49,576 bases of DNA from Acidobacteriota bacterium (lineage in GTDB: Bacteria; Acidobacteriota; Vicinamibacteria; Vicinamibacterales; CAVVIG01). The translations under genes were made by a program, and so were the position numbers. Below the pieces are notes generated by a model. It saw only the letters and a program-made list of their open reading frames with translations, made no database searches and was not told where the DNA came from. The stretch is taken from positions 1 through 49,576 of the forward strand of contig QHWJ01000246.1 in assembly GCA_003222535.1 (NCBI GenBank), given 5' to 3'. How positions within the stretch are numbered: the first letter of the stretch is position 1; every line of letters begins with the position of its first letter. Positions 25,796 through 36,452 of the stretch are shown here, piece after piece.

Positions 25796-26050
25796 GTCCA
25801 GGGGTTCCAGACGCTCGTCATGCGCGTACTGGCGAGCAAGATGCACACCACAACGGCGCGGATGTCGCCGATGGAAATCCCGGCTATTTTCAGTGATTCG
25901 CACGAATGGGTTCGCTCGAATCAGACATTGCTGTAGGAGAGTGCCGATGATCGGACGAAAATGTAGATTTCTGGCGCGCCAAGGGCATCGCGTGGATCGC
26001 TGAACCGACACAAATGTCTGGCGTGATGTTCATGACGACAGGAATGTAGG

Positions 26051-27640
<1,590 letters not shown>

Positions 27641-27647
27641 CGGCCGG

Positions 27648-27771
27648 GTAGGGCACGTGGGTCGGGTAGGTCACGTGGGTCGGAGGGTCGCGTGGGTCGC
27701 GCAGGTCACGTGGGTCGAGTCGGTCACGTGGGTCGGGTAGGTCGCGTAGGTCACGTGGGTCGGTGGGCAAT
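27648..27771 (+). repeat. Period-9 array mixing GGTCACGTG and GGTCGGGTA units
   Basis: About 13 units, alternating GGTCACGTG, GGTCGGGTA and GGTCGCGTA. It lies between the activator and the 3' end of the broken restriction gene, and is read through by the last open frame of that gene on the minus strand (THVTYATYPTHVT). Confidence 0.93.
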
Positions 27772-30439
27772 GGTACGCGTCGTCCGCGCTGACGACGACG
27801 TCAAAGGGGACGCCGATGGCTTCAGAGTGGCTCGAGCCGCCGCGGACCCTGTCGGCTTCAGGGGTTCGCAGCTCGAGGAAGTCCTTCGTGCTCTTGCCGT
27901 CGATCATTCGCGCCCTTGCCGTCGATCAGCAGCCGATGGAGCTCGCTTTTCAGAATCGCCGCCACCTGATCCATGTATCGTTGCGGGTTGACGAAGAACT
28001 CCTTCAGCCTGCCTGAATCCTTGAGAATCCGGACGATGGTCGATCGTGTGAGCTCGGTCTCGTTCTGCAGGTAGGCGACGATATCGGGCAGGGGACCGGT
28101 GAAGACTGCGTCCTCGTTGTGCATCCGCGCGGCCGTGGCCGCCACGCCGCCATTGCGCACCGACACCTGCGCGGACGTGATGCGGATGCTCGGCGCCGCG
28201 ATCGTGCTCATGGCACGAACGGCGTCCGCCGCGCGCGCGACCAGCTTTTCGGTCTCGAACTCGACGCGGCAGGTCGTCGGCTTGATCCGGTCCCACAATG
28301 TTGCGAACTCGGGGCTGAGCCGGGCCTGCCTGTCGACTCTGTTCGTCCGCCCGTCACGCTCACGGCGGATGTGCCGCTCGATCTGGTACGACGAGAGGAG
28401 GTCGATGACCGGTGCCCTGATGTCCGGATCGCGCGCGCTTCATCGGCGGCAATCGCCCGGGCGCGGTCACCGACGAGGCGGCTCAGGCGTGCGAACGCCG
28501 TGAGCGGCAGCGTGCCGAACGTGACGCCGCAATCCTGCTCGTATTCAGTCTGCAGCGCCCTGGCGAAGTCCTCGTAGGTTTCGTTCGCCATCACGTACAA
28601 GCGGTTGACGGAATCATCCATCACGCGGACGCCGTTCTGGTCCACCGGCAGGCGCAGGCCGCGGCCGAGCGTCTGGCGGCGCTCGCGCTCGGAGGCCATC
28701 TCGCGCAGGCTGCAAATCTGGAAGACGTTCGGATTGTCCCAGCCTTCGCGCAGGGCCGAGTGGCTGAAGATGAACCGGAGCGGCTCGTCGAGCGAGAGCA
28801 GCCGCTCCTTGTCCTTCATGATCAGGTCGTACACTTCGTCATCGGCGTGCGTGTCGCCGCGGGTGTCCTTGAGCGTGCCTTTGCGATCCCGCGCGAAGTA
28901 GCCGTTGTGCACGCGATCGGCCGGCAGCTTCAGCCAGTCGAGGCTCTGAAAACGCGGGTCTCTCGCGCGTTCTGCAAGCTCGGCTTCGAGGGCCTCGGCG
29001 AACTTGCCGGGCGCGGGTTTGGCGTCGCCGTCGTAGTCGCGGTAGTTGGCGACGCGATCGATGAAGAACAGCGTCAGCACCTTGATGCCGCGGCCCTGCA
29101 GCTCCAGCTCTTTCTCGAGGTGGTGCTGAACCGTCTGCCGGATCTCGGCCCTCCACACCTCGTCCCGCAGGCCGCCAATCTCCTCGCCGAGACGAAGCAC
29201 CCGGCCGCTGCCGAAGCGGACGAATTCCCGTCCAGGCTCCGCGCAGATCTCCGCGATCGAGAAGCCCTGCTTATAGGCCACGCGCTCGCCAGAGCGGGCG
29301 TACAGGTCGTCGCCCTGCTTGACGTTCAGCACTTTCTCTCCTGGACCCCTTGCCGTCTGCGCATGGATCCGCAGCATCGCTTTGATGCCGTTCTTGTAGT
29401 CAACTTTCTCGACGCGCACGAACGCATCGTTCGCCGTCGCCTGCGCCGCGGCGCTGCCGACGACGATCTGCTTCACGAGCCGCTGCTCGAAGGCACGCAC
29501 CGGATCGAGCCGGTAGACCAGGTTGTAGGCCGTCCTGTGCGTGGCGGAGTAGCGCAGCGTGCAGAGCGGGTTGAGCGCCTTGATCGCTTCCCGCGACTTC
29601 CCGGTGCTGTCCACGCTTTGCGGCTCGTCGATGATGACGATGGGGCGGGCGGCCTGGACGAACTCGATCGGCTTTCGGGCCGAGAGCTTGTCGGTCTCCT
29701 TGTAGATGACGTTGCTCTTCAGCTCGGCTTCGGTCCCGCTGAAGTTCTTCCGGAACGCGTCGATGTTGATGACGAGAATCTGGAGGGTCGTGCTCTGCGC
29801 GAACTGCCGCAGGCGATTGACCGACCGCGCGTCGTAGACGAAGTGCTCGAACGGCGGGTTGCTGAAGCAGGCGCGGAAGTGGTCGCGCGTCACCTCGATG
29901 TTCTTGAGCACGCCCTCGCGGACGGCGACGCTCGGCACGACGACGACGAACTTCTGAAAACCGTATCGGCGCGACAGCTCGAAGATGGTCCGCAGATAGA
30001 CGTACGTCTTGCCGGTGCCTGTCTCCATTTCGACCGAGAAGTGGGGGCATTGCCGCGCGGCATTCGCTGGCACGTCGAAGAGATCCCATCCTTCGATCGG
30101 GACCGGTTCTCCGGTGGTGTCCGGCTCGCGTGTGCCGGCTGTGTCCGGCTGCCGGGTGTCGGTAGTGTCCGGCTTCAGCCGGACCGTGGTGCTGCCGACC
30201 TCATTGCGCGCCTGCACGGCGCGGAGGTTGTGGCTGAGGCGCTCGGTGCCGATGAGGAGCCGGTTGCCGACGCCGAGCTCGGTCAGCTCCTGACCGGCGA
30301 ACAGGGCGCCGAGGCCGGCACCTTCCGTCCTGATGATCGAGTACTCCGGCGCGCCCTGCGGCTGGCCGTCGAACAGGTCGACAATGGCGGCCACGGCGTC
30401 GAGCTGGAACTGCTGGTTGGCCTCGAACTGCAGCTTCAT
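27671..30439 (-). pseudogene. Type III restriction-modification Res subunit (DEAD/DEAH helicase), broken
   Basis: The N-terminal 667 codons are intact: FSVEMETGTGKTYVYLRTIF (Walker A), PIVIIDEPQSVD (DEPQ), LRYSATHRTAYNLVYRLDPV (motif III), FIFSHSALREGWDNPNVFQI, and the QTLGRGLRLPVDQNG motif VI. At 28430-28437 a CG run (CGCGCGCG) marks a frameshift: the sensible reading moves to DPDIRAPVIDLLSSYQIERH and on to ELHRLLIDGK. There, near 27899-27925, a 22-bp imperfect duplication (ATCGACGGCAAG twice) joins directly to KSTKDFLELRTPEADRVR. That is normally the extreme C-terminus of Res, so the segment carrying the nuclease motif appears deleted. A palindrome-derived insert (VRLKPDTTDTRQPDT) sits at about residues 85-116. 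No mod gene is present. Confidence 0.82.
30090..30184. repeat. GTCCGGC-type repeat insert in the Res gene
   Basis: Palindrome 30167-30184 (GTCCGGCT, TC, AGCCGGAC) followed toward 30090 by degenerate copies of GTGTCCGGCT / GTGCCGGCT. The minus strand reads VRLKPDTT, then RQPDTAGT and REPDTTG. The palindrome and its CGTGG flank are identical to those at 33452-33474. Confidence 0.9.
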
Positions 30440-30612
30440 GCGTCAGACCGTTCGGAGGACGACGCCGATTGGCAGGGTCGCCCATCTCTGAAGTTTACGC
30501 GTCCCTTGCGCCGCAACGGGGCGCGCCCAGGCGAAGGCCGGCCGGCGCTTTTTCTTGATACACTTGCGCGTTTCAAACAGGATTGGCCGCCCACATCGAA
30601 GCGGAGGTCTTC

Positions 30613-31092
30613 ATGCCCATTCCCGTTCGGTTGCGCGTCAACAACGCGCCGCGTCAACACGACATCGAGCCACGCCTCCTGCTGGTGCACTACCTGCGCG
30701 ACGTCTGCGGCCTGACCGGCACCCATGTCGGCTGCGACACCAGCATCTGCGGTGCGTGCACCGTGCTCGTCGACGGCAAGGCCGTCAAGTCGTGCACGAT
30801 GTTCGCCATTCAGGCCGACGGCTCCGACGTCACGACGATCGAAGGCATTGCGACCAACGGCCATCTGCACCGCGTGCAGCAGGGCTTCTGGGACTGCCAT
30901 GGCCTGCAGTGCGGCTTTTGCACGCCGGGGATGATCATGGCCTCGGTGCACCTGCTGGCCGGGAACGCCTCCCCCAGCCGGGCCGAGATCGCCGACGGCC
31001 TGCGCGGGAACCTGTGCCGGTGCACGGGCTACTCCCACATCATCGACGCCGTCGCACAGGCGGCGAACAGCACGGAGGTGACCCATGGCTGA
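30613..31092 (+). CDS. Molybdenum hydroxylase small [2Fe-2S] subunit (CoxS-like)
   Basis: 159 residues from ATG 30613, with GGAGG 6 nt upstream; an earlier TTG at 30583 has no ribosome site. Two iron-sulfur clusters: plant-type CDTSICGACTVLVDG with C-x22-C at SCTMFAIQ, and the helical cluster CGFCTPGM with NLCRCTGY. It carries electrons from the molybdenum site to FAD. It is the first gene of a small-large-medium series; its stop overlaps the start of the large subunit by 8 nt. Confidence 0.93.
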   Translation: MPIPVRLRVNNAPRQHDIEPRLLLVHYLRDVCGLTGTHVGCDTSICGACTVLVDGKAVKSCTMFAIQADGSDVTTIEGIATNGHLHRVQQGFWDCHGLQCGFCTPGMIMASVHLLAGNASPSRAEIADGLRGNLCRCTGYSHIIDAVAQAANSTEVTHG

Positions 31093-33439
31093 CACGATCG
31101 GCACGCCCTACGTCGGCCGCGCGATGAAGCGCGTCGAGGACCCGAGACTCATCAAAGGCCTCGCCACCTATGTCGACGACATCCGGCTGCCCGGGCTCCT
31201 GCACGCCGTCATCCTTCGCAGCCCGCATGCGCACGCCCGCATCGGCCGCGTCGACGTCTCGGCGGCGCGGGCCATTCCCGGCGTCGTCGCGGTCCTGACG
31301 GGCGCCGACGTCAACGCCGCGTGCGGTCTGGTGCCGTGCGCCGCGGCGATTCCGGACCTCAAGGCGCCGAAGCACACCGTGCTCGCCGGCGACCGGGTGT
31401 ATTTCGTCGGTCACGCCGTCGCCGTGGCGGTCGCGACCGATCCGTACATCGCGCGCGACGCCATCGACGCGATCGACGTCGACTACGATCCGCTGCCGGC
31501 CGTCACCAACCCGGAGGAAGCGGTCAAGAGCGGGACACCGCTGACGCATCCCGATCTCGGATCCAACATCGCCTACACGCATGTGGTCGCCGGCGGCTCG
31601 GATATAGACGAGGCCTTCCGGCGCGCCGATCGCGTCGTCAAACACCGGCTCTGCCATCAGCGTCTGACGCCGATGCCGATCGAACCGCGCGGCGTCGTCG
31701 CGTCGTATGACCCCGGCGAGGGCACGCTGACGCTCTGGACGGCGACGCAGATTCCGCATCTGCTCCGCACGCTCCTGCCCGGGATGATCGGCGTGCCGGA
31801 GAACAAGCTGCGGGTCGTCGCTCCGGAGGTGGGCGGCGGGTTCGGCGCGAAGCTGAACGTCTATCCCGAGGAGGCGCTGTGCGCGCACCTCGCGATGCGG
31901 CTCAACGCGCCGGTGAAATGGATCGAGTCGCGCCGCGAGAACGCCGCGTCGACGATTCACGGCCGCGACCAGATCGGCGAGTACGAGGTGGCCGTCAAGA
32001 AGGACGGCGCGATTCTCGGCATCAGGACCAGGACGGTCGCGGACCTCGGATCGTACCTGCAGCTGTTGACGCCCGCGATCCCGACCCTCACCGGCCTCGT
32101 GCTGACCGGCTGCTACCGGATTCCGGCGGTCAAGATGGAGATTGTCGGCGTCTACACGAACAAGATGGCGACCGACGCGTATCGAGGCGCCGGCCGTCCC
32201 GAAGCCACCTATCTGATCGAGCGCCTGATGGACGTGGTGGCGCGGGAGCTCGGCATCGACCGCGTCGATCTCCGGTTGAAGCATTTCCCGGCGCCAGCCG
32301 AGTTTCCCTTCGCCACGTCGTGCGGCCTCACCTACGACAGCGGCAATTACCAGGGCGCGCTCACCAAAGCCCGACAACTCGCGAATTGGGATCAGTTGCT
32401 GAAGGACCGCGCGGCGGCCCGCGCCGCCGGGAGGCTGTCCGGCATCGGCATCTCCACCTACGTCGAGATCTGCGCGATGGGTCCGTCGAAGGCGATGCCC
32501 GCGGGCGGCTGGGAGTGGGGCTGCGTGCGGATGGAGATCTCGGCGAAGGTCACCGTGATCACCGGCGTGTCGCCGCATGGACAGGGTCAGGAGACGACCT
32601 TCGCGCAGTTCGTCGCGGACCGGCTCGGCGTGCTGATGGAGGACATCGTCGTGCTGCACGGCGACACGAACGTGGCGCATTACGGACGCGACACGTATGG
32701 CAGCCGCGGGACGGCGGTCGGCGGCTCGGCGATCGTGATGTGCATCGACAAGATCGTCGCCAAGGCGAAGACGCTCGCGGCGCATCTGTTCGAGACGACC
32801 GCTGATCACGTGGTGTTCGAGAAGGGCACGTTTCGCGCACCGGGCGTGACCAACCGCGAAATCGGATGGCCCGAGCTTGCCGGCGAAGCCTACGTCGCGA
32901 AGAACCTGCCGGCCGGGCTGGAGCCCGGGCTCGAGGCGTCGAGCTTCTACGAGCCGCAGAATTTCACCTTCCCGTTCGGCACGCACATCGTCGCCGTGGA
33001 GGTCGACCGCGACACCGGGCACGTCGCGATCACCAAGTACGTGGCGGTCGACGACTGCGGACCGCAGATCAATCCGCTCATCGTCGAAGGACAGGTGCAG
33101 GGCGGCATCGCGCACTCCATCGGTCAGGTGCTCTTCGAGCAGACCATCTACGACGAGAACGGGCAGCTGCTGACGGGCGAGCTCATGGACTACGCGCTGC
33201 CGCGCGCGGCCGATATCCCCGAATACATCCTCGGGAGCACGGTGACGCCCTCTCCGGTCAACCCGCTCGGCATCAAGGGTGTGGGCGAGGCAGGAACGAT
33301 CGGCGCGACGCCGGCCATCGCGAACGCGGTGCTCGATGCGCTGCAGCCGCTCGGCGTCACGCATCTCGATCTGCCGATGACGCCGGAACGCGTCTGGCAG
33401 GCGATCAAGACCAGGACCGCGGCGCCGGTTGGCGCTTAA
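31085..33439 (+). CDS. Molybdenum hydroxylase large subunit, form-II CO-dehydrogenase type
   Basis: 784 residues, the expected size of CoxL-type subunits. It binds molybdopterin-cytosine dinucleotide. The active-site loop reads DAYRGAGRPE, the AYRGAGR signature of form-II enzymes rather than the AYxCSFR of proven CO dehydrogenases, so CO may not be the substrate. Other family stretches: GTPYVGRAMKRVEDPRLI, GGGFGAKLNVYPEE, and GIKGVGEAGTIGATPAI with the catalytic Glu. Gene order small-large-medium is that of form II. The upstream gene overlaps by 8 nt. Confidence 0.92.
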   Translation: MADTIGTPYVGRAMKRVEDPRLIKGLATYVDDIRLPGLLHAVILRSPHAHARIGRVDVSAARAIPGVVAVLTGADVNAACGLVPCAAAIPDLKAPKHTVLAGDRVYFVGHAVAVAVATDPYIARDAIDAIDVDYDPLPAVTNPEEAVKSGTPLTHPDLGSNIAYTHVVAGGSDIDEAFRRADRVVKHRLCHQRLTPMPIEPRGVVASYDPGEGTLTLWTATQIPHLLRTLLPGMIGVPENKLRVVAPEVGGGFGAKLNVYPEEALCAHLAMRLNAPVKWIESRRENAASTIHGRDQIGEYEVAVKKDGAILGIRTRTVADLGSYLQLLTPAIPTLTGLVLTGCYRIPAVKMEIVGVYTNKMATDAYRGAGRPEATYLIERLMDVVARELGIDRVDLRLKHFPAPAEFPFATSCGLTYDSGNYQGALTKARQLANWDQLLKDRAAARAAGRLSGIGISTYVEICAMGPSKAMPAGGWEWGCVRMEISAKVTVITGVSPHGQGQETTFAQFVADRLGVLMEDIVVLHGDTNVAHYGRDTYGSRGTAVGGSAIVMCIDKIVAKAKTLAAHLFETTADHVVFEKGTFRAPGVTNREIGWPELAGEAYVAKNLPAGLEPGLEASSFYEPQNFTFPFGTHIVAVEVDRDTGHVAITKYVAVDDCGPQINPLIVEGQVQGGIAHSIGQVLFEQTIYDENGQLLTGELMDYALPRAADIPEYILGSTVTPSPVNPLGIKGVGEAGTIGATPAIANAVLDALQPLGVTHLDLPMTPERVWQAIKTRTAAPVGA

Positions 33440-33451
33440 CCCGTACGCGGA

Positions 33452-33469
33452 GTCCGGCTTCAGCCGGAC
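33452..33469. repeat. Palindrome GTCCGGCT-TC-AGCCGGAC between subunit genes
   Basis: A perfect 8-bp-arm palindrome in the 44-bp gap between the large and FAD subunit genes. With its CGTGG flank it matches 30167-30189, which lies inside a coding region. The ribosome site of the next gene (GGAGAG) begins right after it. Confidence 0.93.
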
Positions 33470-33483
33470 CGTGGAGAGACAAC

Positions 33484-34326
33484 ATGTATCCCGCAGCCTT
33501 TGACTACAAGCGCCCTGCAACGGTCGACGAAGCGGTCGCGCTCCTCGTGCGTCATGGCGACGATGCGAAGCTGCTCGCGGGCGGGCACAGCCTGATCCCG
33601 GCGATGAAGCTCCGCCTCGCGCAGCCGAAAGTCGTCGTCGACATCGGCCGCATCACGAACCTGAGCTACATCCGCGACACGGGGGGCACCATCGCCATCG
33701 GCGCGATGACGACGCATCACGAGATTGACGCGTCGAAGGTGCTGCACGACCGCAGTCCGCTGCTGCCCGAGACCGCCCGACATATCGGCGACACGCAGGT
33801 CAGGAACAAGGGGACGATCGGCGGCAGCCTCGCGCACGCGGACCCGGCCGCCGACTATCCGGCCGCGATCCTGGCGCTCGACGCGGAGATCGATCTGGTC
33901 GGTCCTCGCGGCCGCCGCACCGTGAAGGCGGGAGCCTTCTTCATCGACCTGCTGCAGACGGCCATCGCGCCAGACGAAATCCTGACCGAGATTCGTGTGC
34001 CGGCGACGGCGCGCACGACGGCGTACGTGAAGACCGAGCAGAAGGCGAGCGGCTTCGCGCTGGCGGGCGCTGCCGTGGTGATCGGTGCGGACGGCGTCCG
34101 GGTCGGGATCACGGGCGTCGCGGCCAAAGCGTATCGCGCGACGGGGGTCGAGCAGGCGCTCGCAGGTCAGCGCACGCCGACGGCGGAGGCCATCGCGCGC
34201 GCGGCGGCCCATGCGGCCGACGGCGTCCAGCCGCTCGGCGACATCCACGCATCGCCGGCGTTCCGCGCCCATCTCGCGCAGGTCAATACCCGACGCGCGA
34301 TCGAGCGGGCGCTCTCGCGCGCATGA
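33484..34326 (+). CDS. Molybdenum hydroxylase FAD-binding medium subunit (CoxM-like)
   Basis: 280 residues from ATG 33484, with GGAGAG 7 nt upstream. The frame is open back to 32866, but only as a shadow of the large subunit. The FAD-binding region has AGGHSLIPAMKLRLAQP and TIGGSLAHADPAADYPAAIL, both typical of the family. It hands electrons to the external acceptor. It ends in ATGA followed at once by a repeat array (AAATTGCAAGATTGC). Confidence 0.93.
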   Translation: MYPAAFDYKRPATVDEAVALLVRHGDDAKLLAGGHSLIPAMKLRLAQPKVVVDIGRITNLSYIRDTGGTIAIGAMTTHHEIDASKVLHDRSPLLPETARHIGDTQVRNKGTIGGSLAHADPAADYPAAILALDAEIDLVGPRGRRTVKAGAFFIDLLQTAIAPDEILTEIRVPATARTTAYVKTEQKASGFALAGAAVVIGADGVRVGITGVAAKAYRATGVEQALAGQRTPTAEAIARAAAHAADGVQPLGDIHASPAFRAHLAQVNTRRAIERALSRA

Positions 34327-34424
34327 AATTGCAAGATTGCAGGATTTCAGGATTGCAGAATGGGAAGGAAGAAAGTCCCTTGACCTTCCTTTCCTGCAAT
34401 TCTGCAATCCCGCAATTCTGCAAT
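34327..34424. repeat. Inverted pair of ATTGCAG arrays
   Basis: Left block: ATTGCAAGATTGCAGG then TTTCAGGATTGCAGAATGGG. Right block (34384-34424): CTTCCTTTCCTGCAAT, then TCTGCAATCCCGCAATTCTG and CAAT. GGAAGGAAG pairs with CTTCCTTTCC. The left block begins at the stop of the FAD subunit gene and the right block ends at the start of the CoxG-like gene. Confidence 0.9.
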
Positions 34425-34431
34425 GTGTGAA

Positions 34432-34878
34432 ATGAAGCTCACGCTTACGAGCGTCGTGCCGGCGGACCGCGCCCGCGTGTTCGCGGCGCTCATCGACGCC
34501 GACGTCCTGCGGCGCTGCATTCCCGGGTGCGAGACGTTCACCGCGAAGGGTCCGGACACCTACGAGGCCGCGCTGAAGATCGGCGTCGCCGGTCTCAAGG
34601 GGACCTACAGCGGGAAAGCGGCGATTCGCGACAAACAGCCGCCCGATTCGCTGACGCTCGGCTTCGAAGGAAAGGGCGGTCCGGGGTTCGTCCGCGGATC
34701 CGCCGCGATCACGCTGTCCGCCGACGGCGACTCGACTCGCATCGTCTGCGACGCGGACGTTCAGGTGGGCGGGCTGATTGCCGCCGTGGGCTCGCGCCTC
34801 GTCGAAGCCGCCGCCAGAAAGCTCGCGGACGATTTCTTTCGCCAGTTGTCGAGCGAGCTCAGCACACAACAACAATAG
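34432..34878 (+). CDS. CoxG-like SRPBCC-fold protein
   Basis: 148 residues from ATG 34432; an ATG at 34423 is in frame, 3 codons earlier and inside the repeat block. It has the START/Bet v1-like fold of carbon monoxide dehydrogenase subunit G: RVFAALIDADVLRRCIPGCE, then KIGVAGLKGTYSGK and VGGLIAAVGSRLVEAAARKL. CoxG-type proteins help bring or anchor molybdenum hydroxylases to the membrane. Its position right after the three subunits supports membership of the same unit, though no clear ribosome site precedes it. Confidence 0.88.
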   Translation: MKLTLTSVVPADRARVFAALIDADVLRRCIPGCETFTAKGPDTYEAALKIGVAGLKGTYSGKAAIRDKQPPDSLTLGFEGKGGPGFVRGSAAITLSADGDSTRIVCDADVQVGGLIAAVGSRLVEAAARKLADDFFRQLSSELSTQQQ

Positions 34879-34927
34879 AACGTAAAGACCGCGAAGCTCG
34901 CCAGGAAAAACATTTCTTTGCGGCCCA

Positions 34928-35887
34928 TCACGGCGCGCTGGACGGCTGTTGCCGAATCGCAGGTCTTTCTTGACGGCTCGCGCGACCGAGAGCGTAGGCG
35001 TCCGCGGTTTCGTGGGCGTGGTAGGAACTGCGGACGAGCGGACCGGATTCAACCTGGACGAAGCCGAGATCGAGCGCGGTTTCCTTGAGATCGCTGAACT
35101 CATCAGGGTGATAGTAGCGGAGCATCGGGGCGTGCCCGGCCGACGGCCTGAGATACTGACCAATCGTCAGAATCCCGCAGCCTGCCTCGCGCAGATCCTT
35201 GAAGGTGGCGACGAGCTCCTCGCGCTCCTCGCCGAGGCCGACCATCAACCCGGTCTTGGTCGGAATGTCCGGGGCATGGCGCCGCGATCGATCGAGGAGC
35301 TCGATTGTGCGCGCGTAACGTCCGCCCGAACGCGCCATCCGGTAGAGGCGAGGAACGGTTTCAGTGTTGTGATTCAGGACGTCGGGCCGGGCGTCGAGCA
35401 CGGCGTGCAGCGCCTCCTCCTGGCCCTGAAAGTCGGGAATCAGCACCTCGATGCGACACTCGGGCAGCCGCGCGCGCGTCTCTCGAATCGTGTCGGCGAA
35501 GATCGACGCGCCGCCGTCCTCCAGATCGTCGCGGTCGACCGAGGTGATGACGACGTAGCTGAGGTCGAGCGTGCGGATGGCGTTGGCGACGCGAAGCGGT
35601 TCAGCGGTGTCGACCGCGGCGGGACGTCCATGCGACACCGCGCAGTACGAGCAGGCGCGCGTGCACACATCGCCGAGGATCATGAAGGTCGCGGTCCCGT
35701 GGTTCCAGCACTCGCCGATGTTCGGGCACTGCGCCTCCTCACAGACCGTGTGCAGGTTCAGCTCCCGCATCAGTCCCTTGAGGCGCAGATAGCTCGGCGA
35801 CCCCGGCGCGCGCACCTTCAGCCACTCCGGCTTCGGCAGATGCGGCCGTGCGGGCGAGAGCGGCGTGATGGAAATAACGCGAGCCAC
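34928..35887 (-). CDS. lipA: Lipoyl synthase (radical SAM)
   Basis: 319 residues, GTG start. Auxiliary cluster Cys: CEEAQCPNIGEC; radical-SAM cluster CTRACSYC; the conserved C-terminal RSSYHA with the third-ligand Ser. Family stretch VLNHNTETVPRLYRMAR is also present. It inserts two sulfurs into octanoyl groups to form lipoyl-E2, so it serves the pyruvate dehydrogenase complex encoded at 19597-25307. A TATAAT hexamer (35895-35900 on the plus strand as ATTATA) lies only 7 nt upstream of the start, which would give a transcript with almost no leader. The coxG-like gene converges on it. Confidence 0.95.
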   Translation of the reverse strand: MARVISITPLSPARPHLPKPEWLKVRAPGSPSYLRLKGLMRELNLHTVCEEAQCPNIGECWNHGTATFMILGDVCTRACSYCAVSHGRPAAVDTAEPLRVANAIRTLDLSYVVITSVDRDDLEDGGASIFADTIRETRARLPECRIEVLIPDFQGQEEALHAVLDARPDVLNHNTETVPRLYRMARSGGRYARTIELLDRSRRHAPDIPTKTGLMVGLGEEREELVATFKDLREAGCGILTIGQYLRPSAGHAPMLRYYHPDEFSDLKETALDLGFVQVESGPLVRSSYHAHETADAYALGRASRQERPAIRQQPSSAP

Positions 35888-35892
35888 TTCTC

Positions 35893-35900
35893 TTATTATA
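35893..35900. promoter_or_regulatory. Shared AT-rich -10 region for divergent lipA and thioesterase
   Basis: Only 20 bp separate the two divergent starts. Within them TTATTATA offers TATAAT on the minus strand (35895-35900) and TATTAT on the plus strand (35894-35899). Neither strand has a good -35 at the right distance, so this is a candidate only; both transcripts would be nearly leaderless. Confidence 0.35.
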
Positions 35901-35907
35901 TCGGTCG

Positions 35908-36327
35908 GTGGCCCTCTACCATCATATCGACCTCCGCGTGCGGTGGTCCGACACCGATCCGGCGGGCATCGTGTGGTTCGGTGTCTTCTTCCGCTACTTC
36001 GAGCACGCCGAAGAGGAGCTGTACCGGCGGCTCGGCAGCGATCGAACGACGCTGCTGCGCGGGCTGAACATCTTCATGCCGCGGACGTCGCTCCAGACGC
36101 GATTTCGATCGCCCGCGAAGCTTGGCGACGAGCTGTCGGTCGGCGTCGGTGTCGGACGGATCACGGAACGCCGGATCGGCTTCGCGTTCGACATTCACGA
36201 GCGCGTCACCGATCGTCTGATCTGCGAGGCTTCGTACCGAGTGGCGTGCGTCGACGCGAGCACGTTCGCGCCACAACCGTTCCCGCGAGAAGTTGTCTCG
36301 CTGCTGGCGCCGGCGGTCCTCACGTGA
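35908..36327 (+). CDS. 4-hydroxybenzoyl-CoA-type thioesterase (hotdog fold)
   Basis: 139 residues, GTG start. RWSDTDPAGIVWFGVFFRYFEHAEEE has the catalytic Asp and the long helix of the 4HBT family. It hydrolyses acyl- or aroyl-CoA thioesters. Placed before a benzoate-CoA-ligase-like gene and the box genes, it may release aromatic acids from stalled CoA thioesters, as box clusters in other bacteria also carry such enzymes. The ligase gene follows after an array of about 115 bp. Confidence 0.88.
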   Translation: MALYHHIDLRVRWSDTDPAGIVWFGVFFRYFEHAEEELYRRLGSDRTTLLRGLNIFMPRTSLQTRFRSPAKLGDELSVGVGVGRITERRIGFAFDIHERVTDRLICEASYRVACVDASTFAPQPFPREVVSLLAPAVLT

Positions 36328-36336
36328 CGATGTACG

Positions 36337-36452
36337 GACCAGGGACCGAGGACGGATCAGGGACCGAGGACGGACCAAGGACCAGGGACCGAGGACGGAC
36401 CGGGGACCAGGGACGGACCAAGCACCAAGCACCAAGCACCAAGGACCGAAGA
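36337..36452 (+). repeat. GGACCAGGGAC / CACCAAG array
   Basis: Units of GGACCAGGGACCGAGGAC type with variations, ending in a run of CACCAAG (4 copies). The array reaches to within a few bases of the ligase start codon. The same vocabulary (GGACCAGGGAC, CACCAGG) appears at 44090-44155. Confidence 0.9.

Noticed and set aside
25981-26050. Sigma-54 promoter before the GAF/AAA/Fis regulator
   Set aside because: TGGC is present (CTGGCGTGATG) but no TTGC follows at the needed distance.
30553-30590. Promoter TTGATA with 17-nt spacer before the hydroxylase operon
   Set aside because: The -10 hexamer CAGGAT matches only 3 of 6, too weak to list as a feature.
28760-30715. 651-residue plus-strand open frame opposite the Res gene
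   Set aside because: No motifs; the minus strand carries helicase motifs through the whole region.
34879-34927. Small RNA or leader between the CoxG-like gene and lipA
   Set aside because: Only 49 bp at a convergent junction with AACGTAAAGACCGCGAAG-type repeat; no structure or promoter seen.
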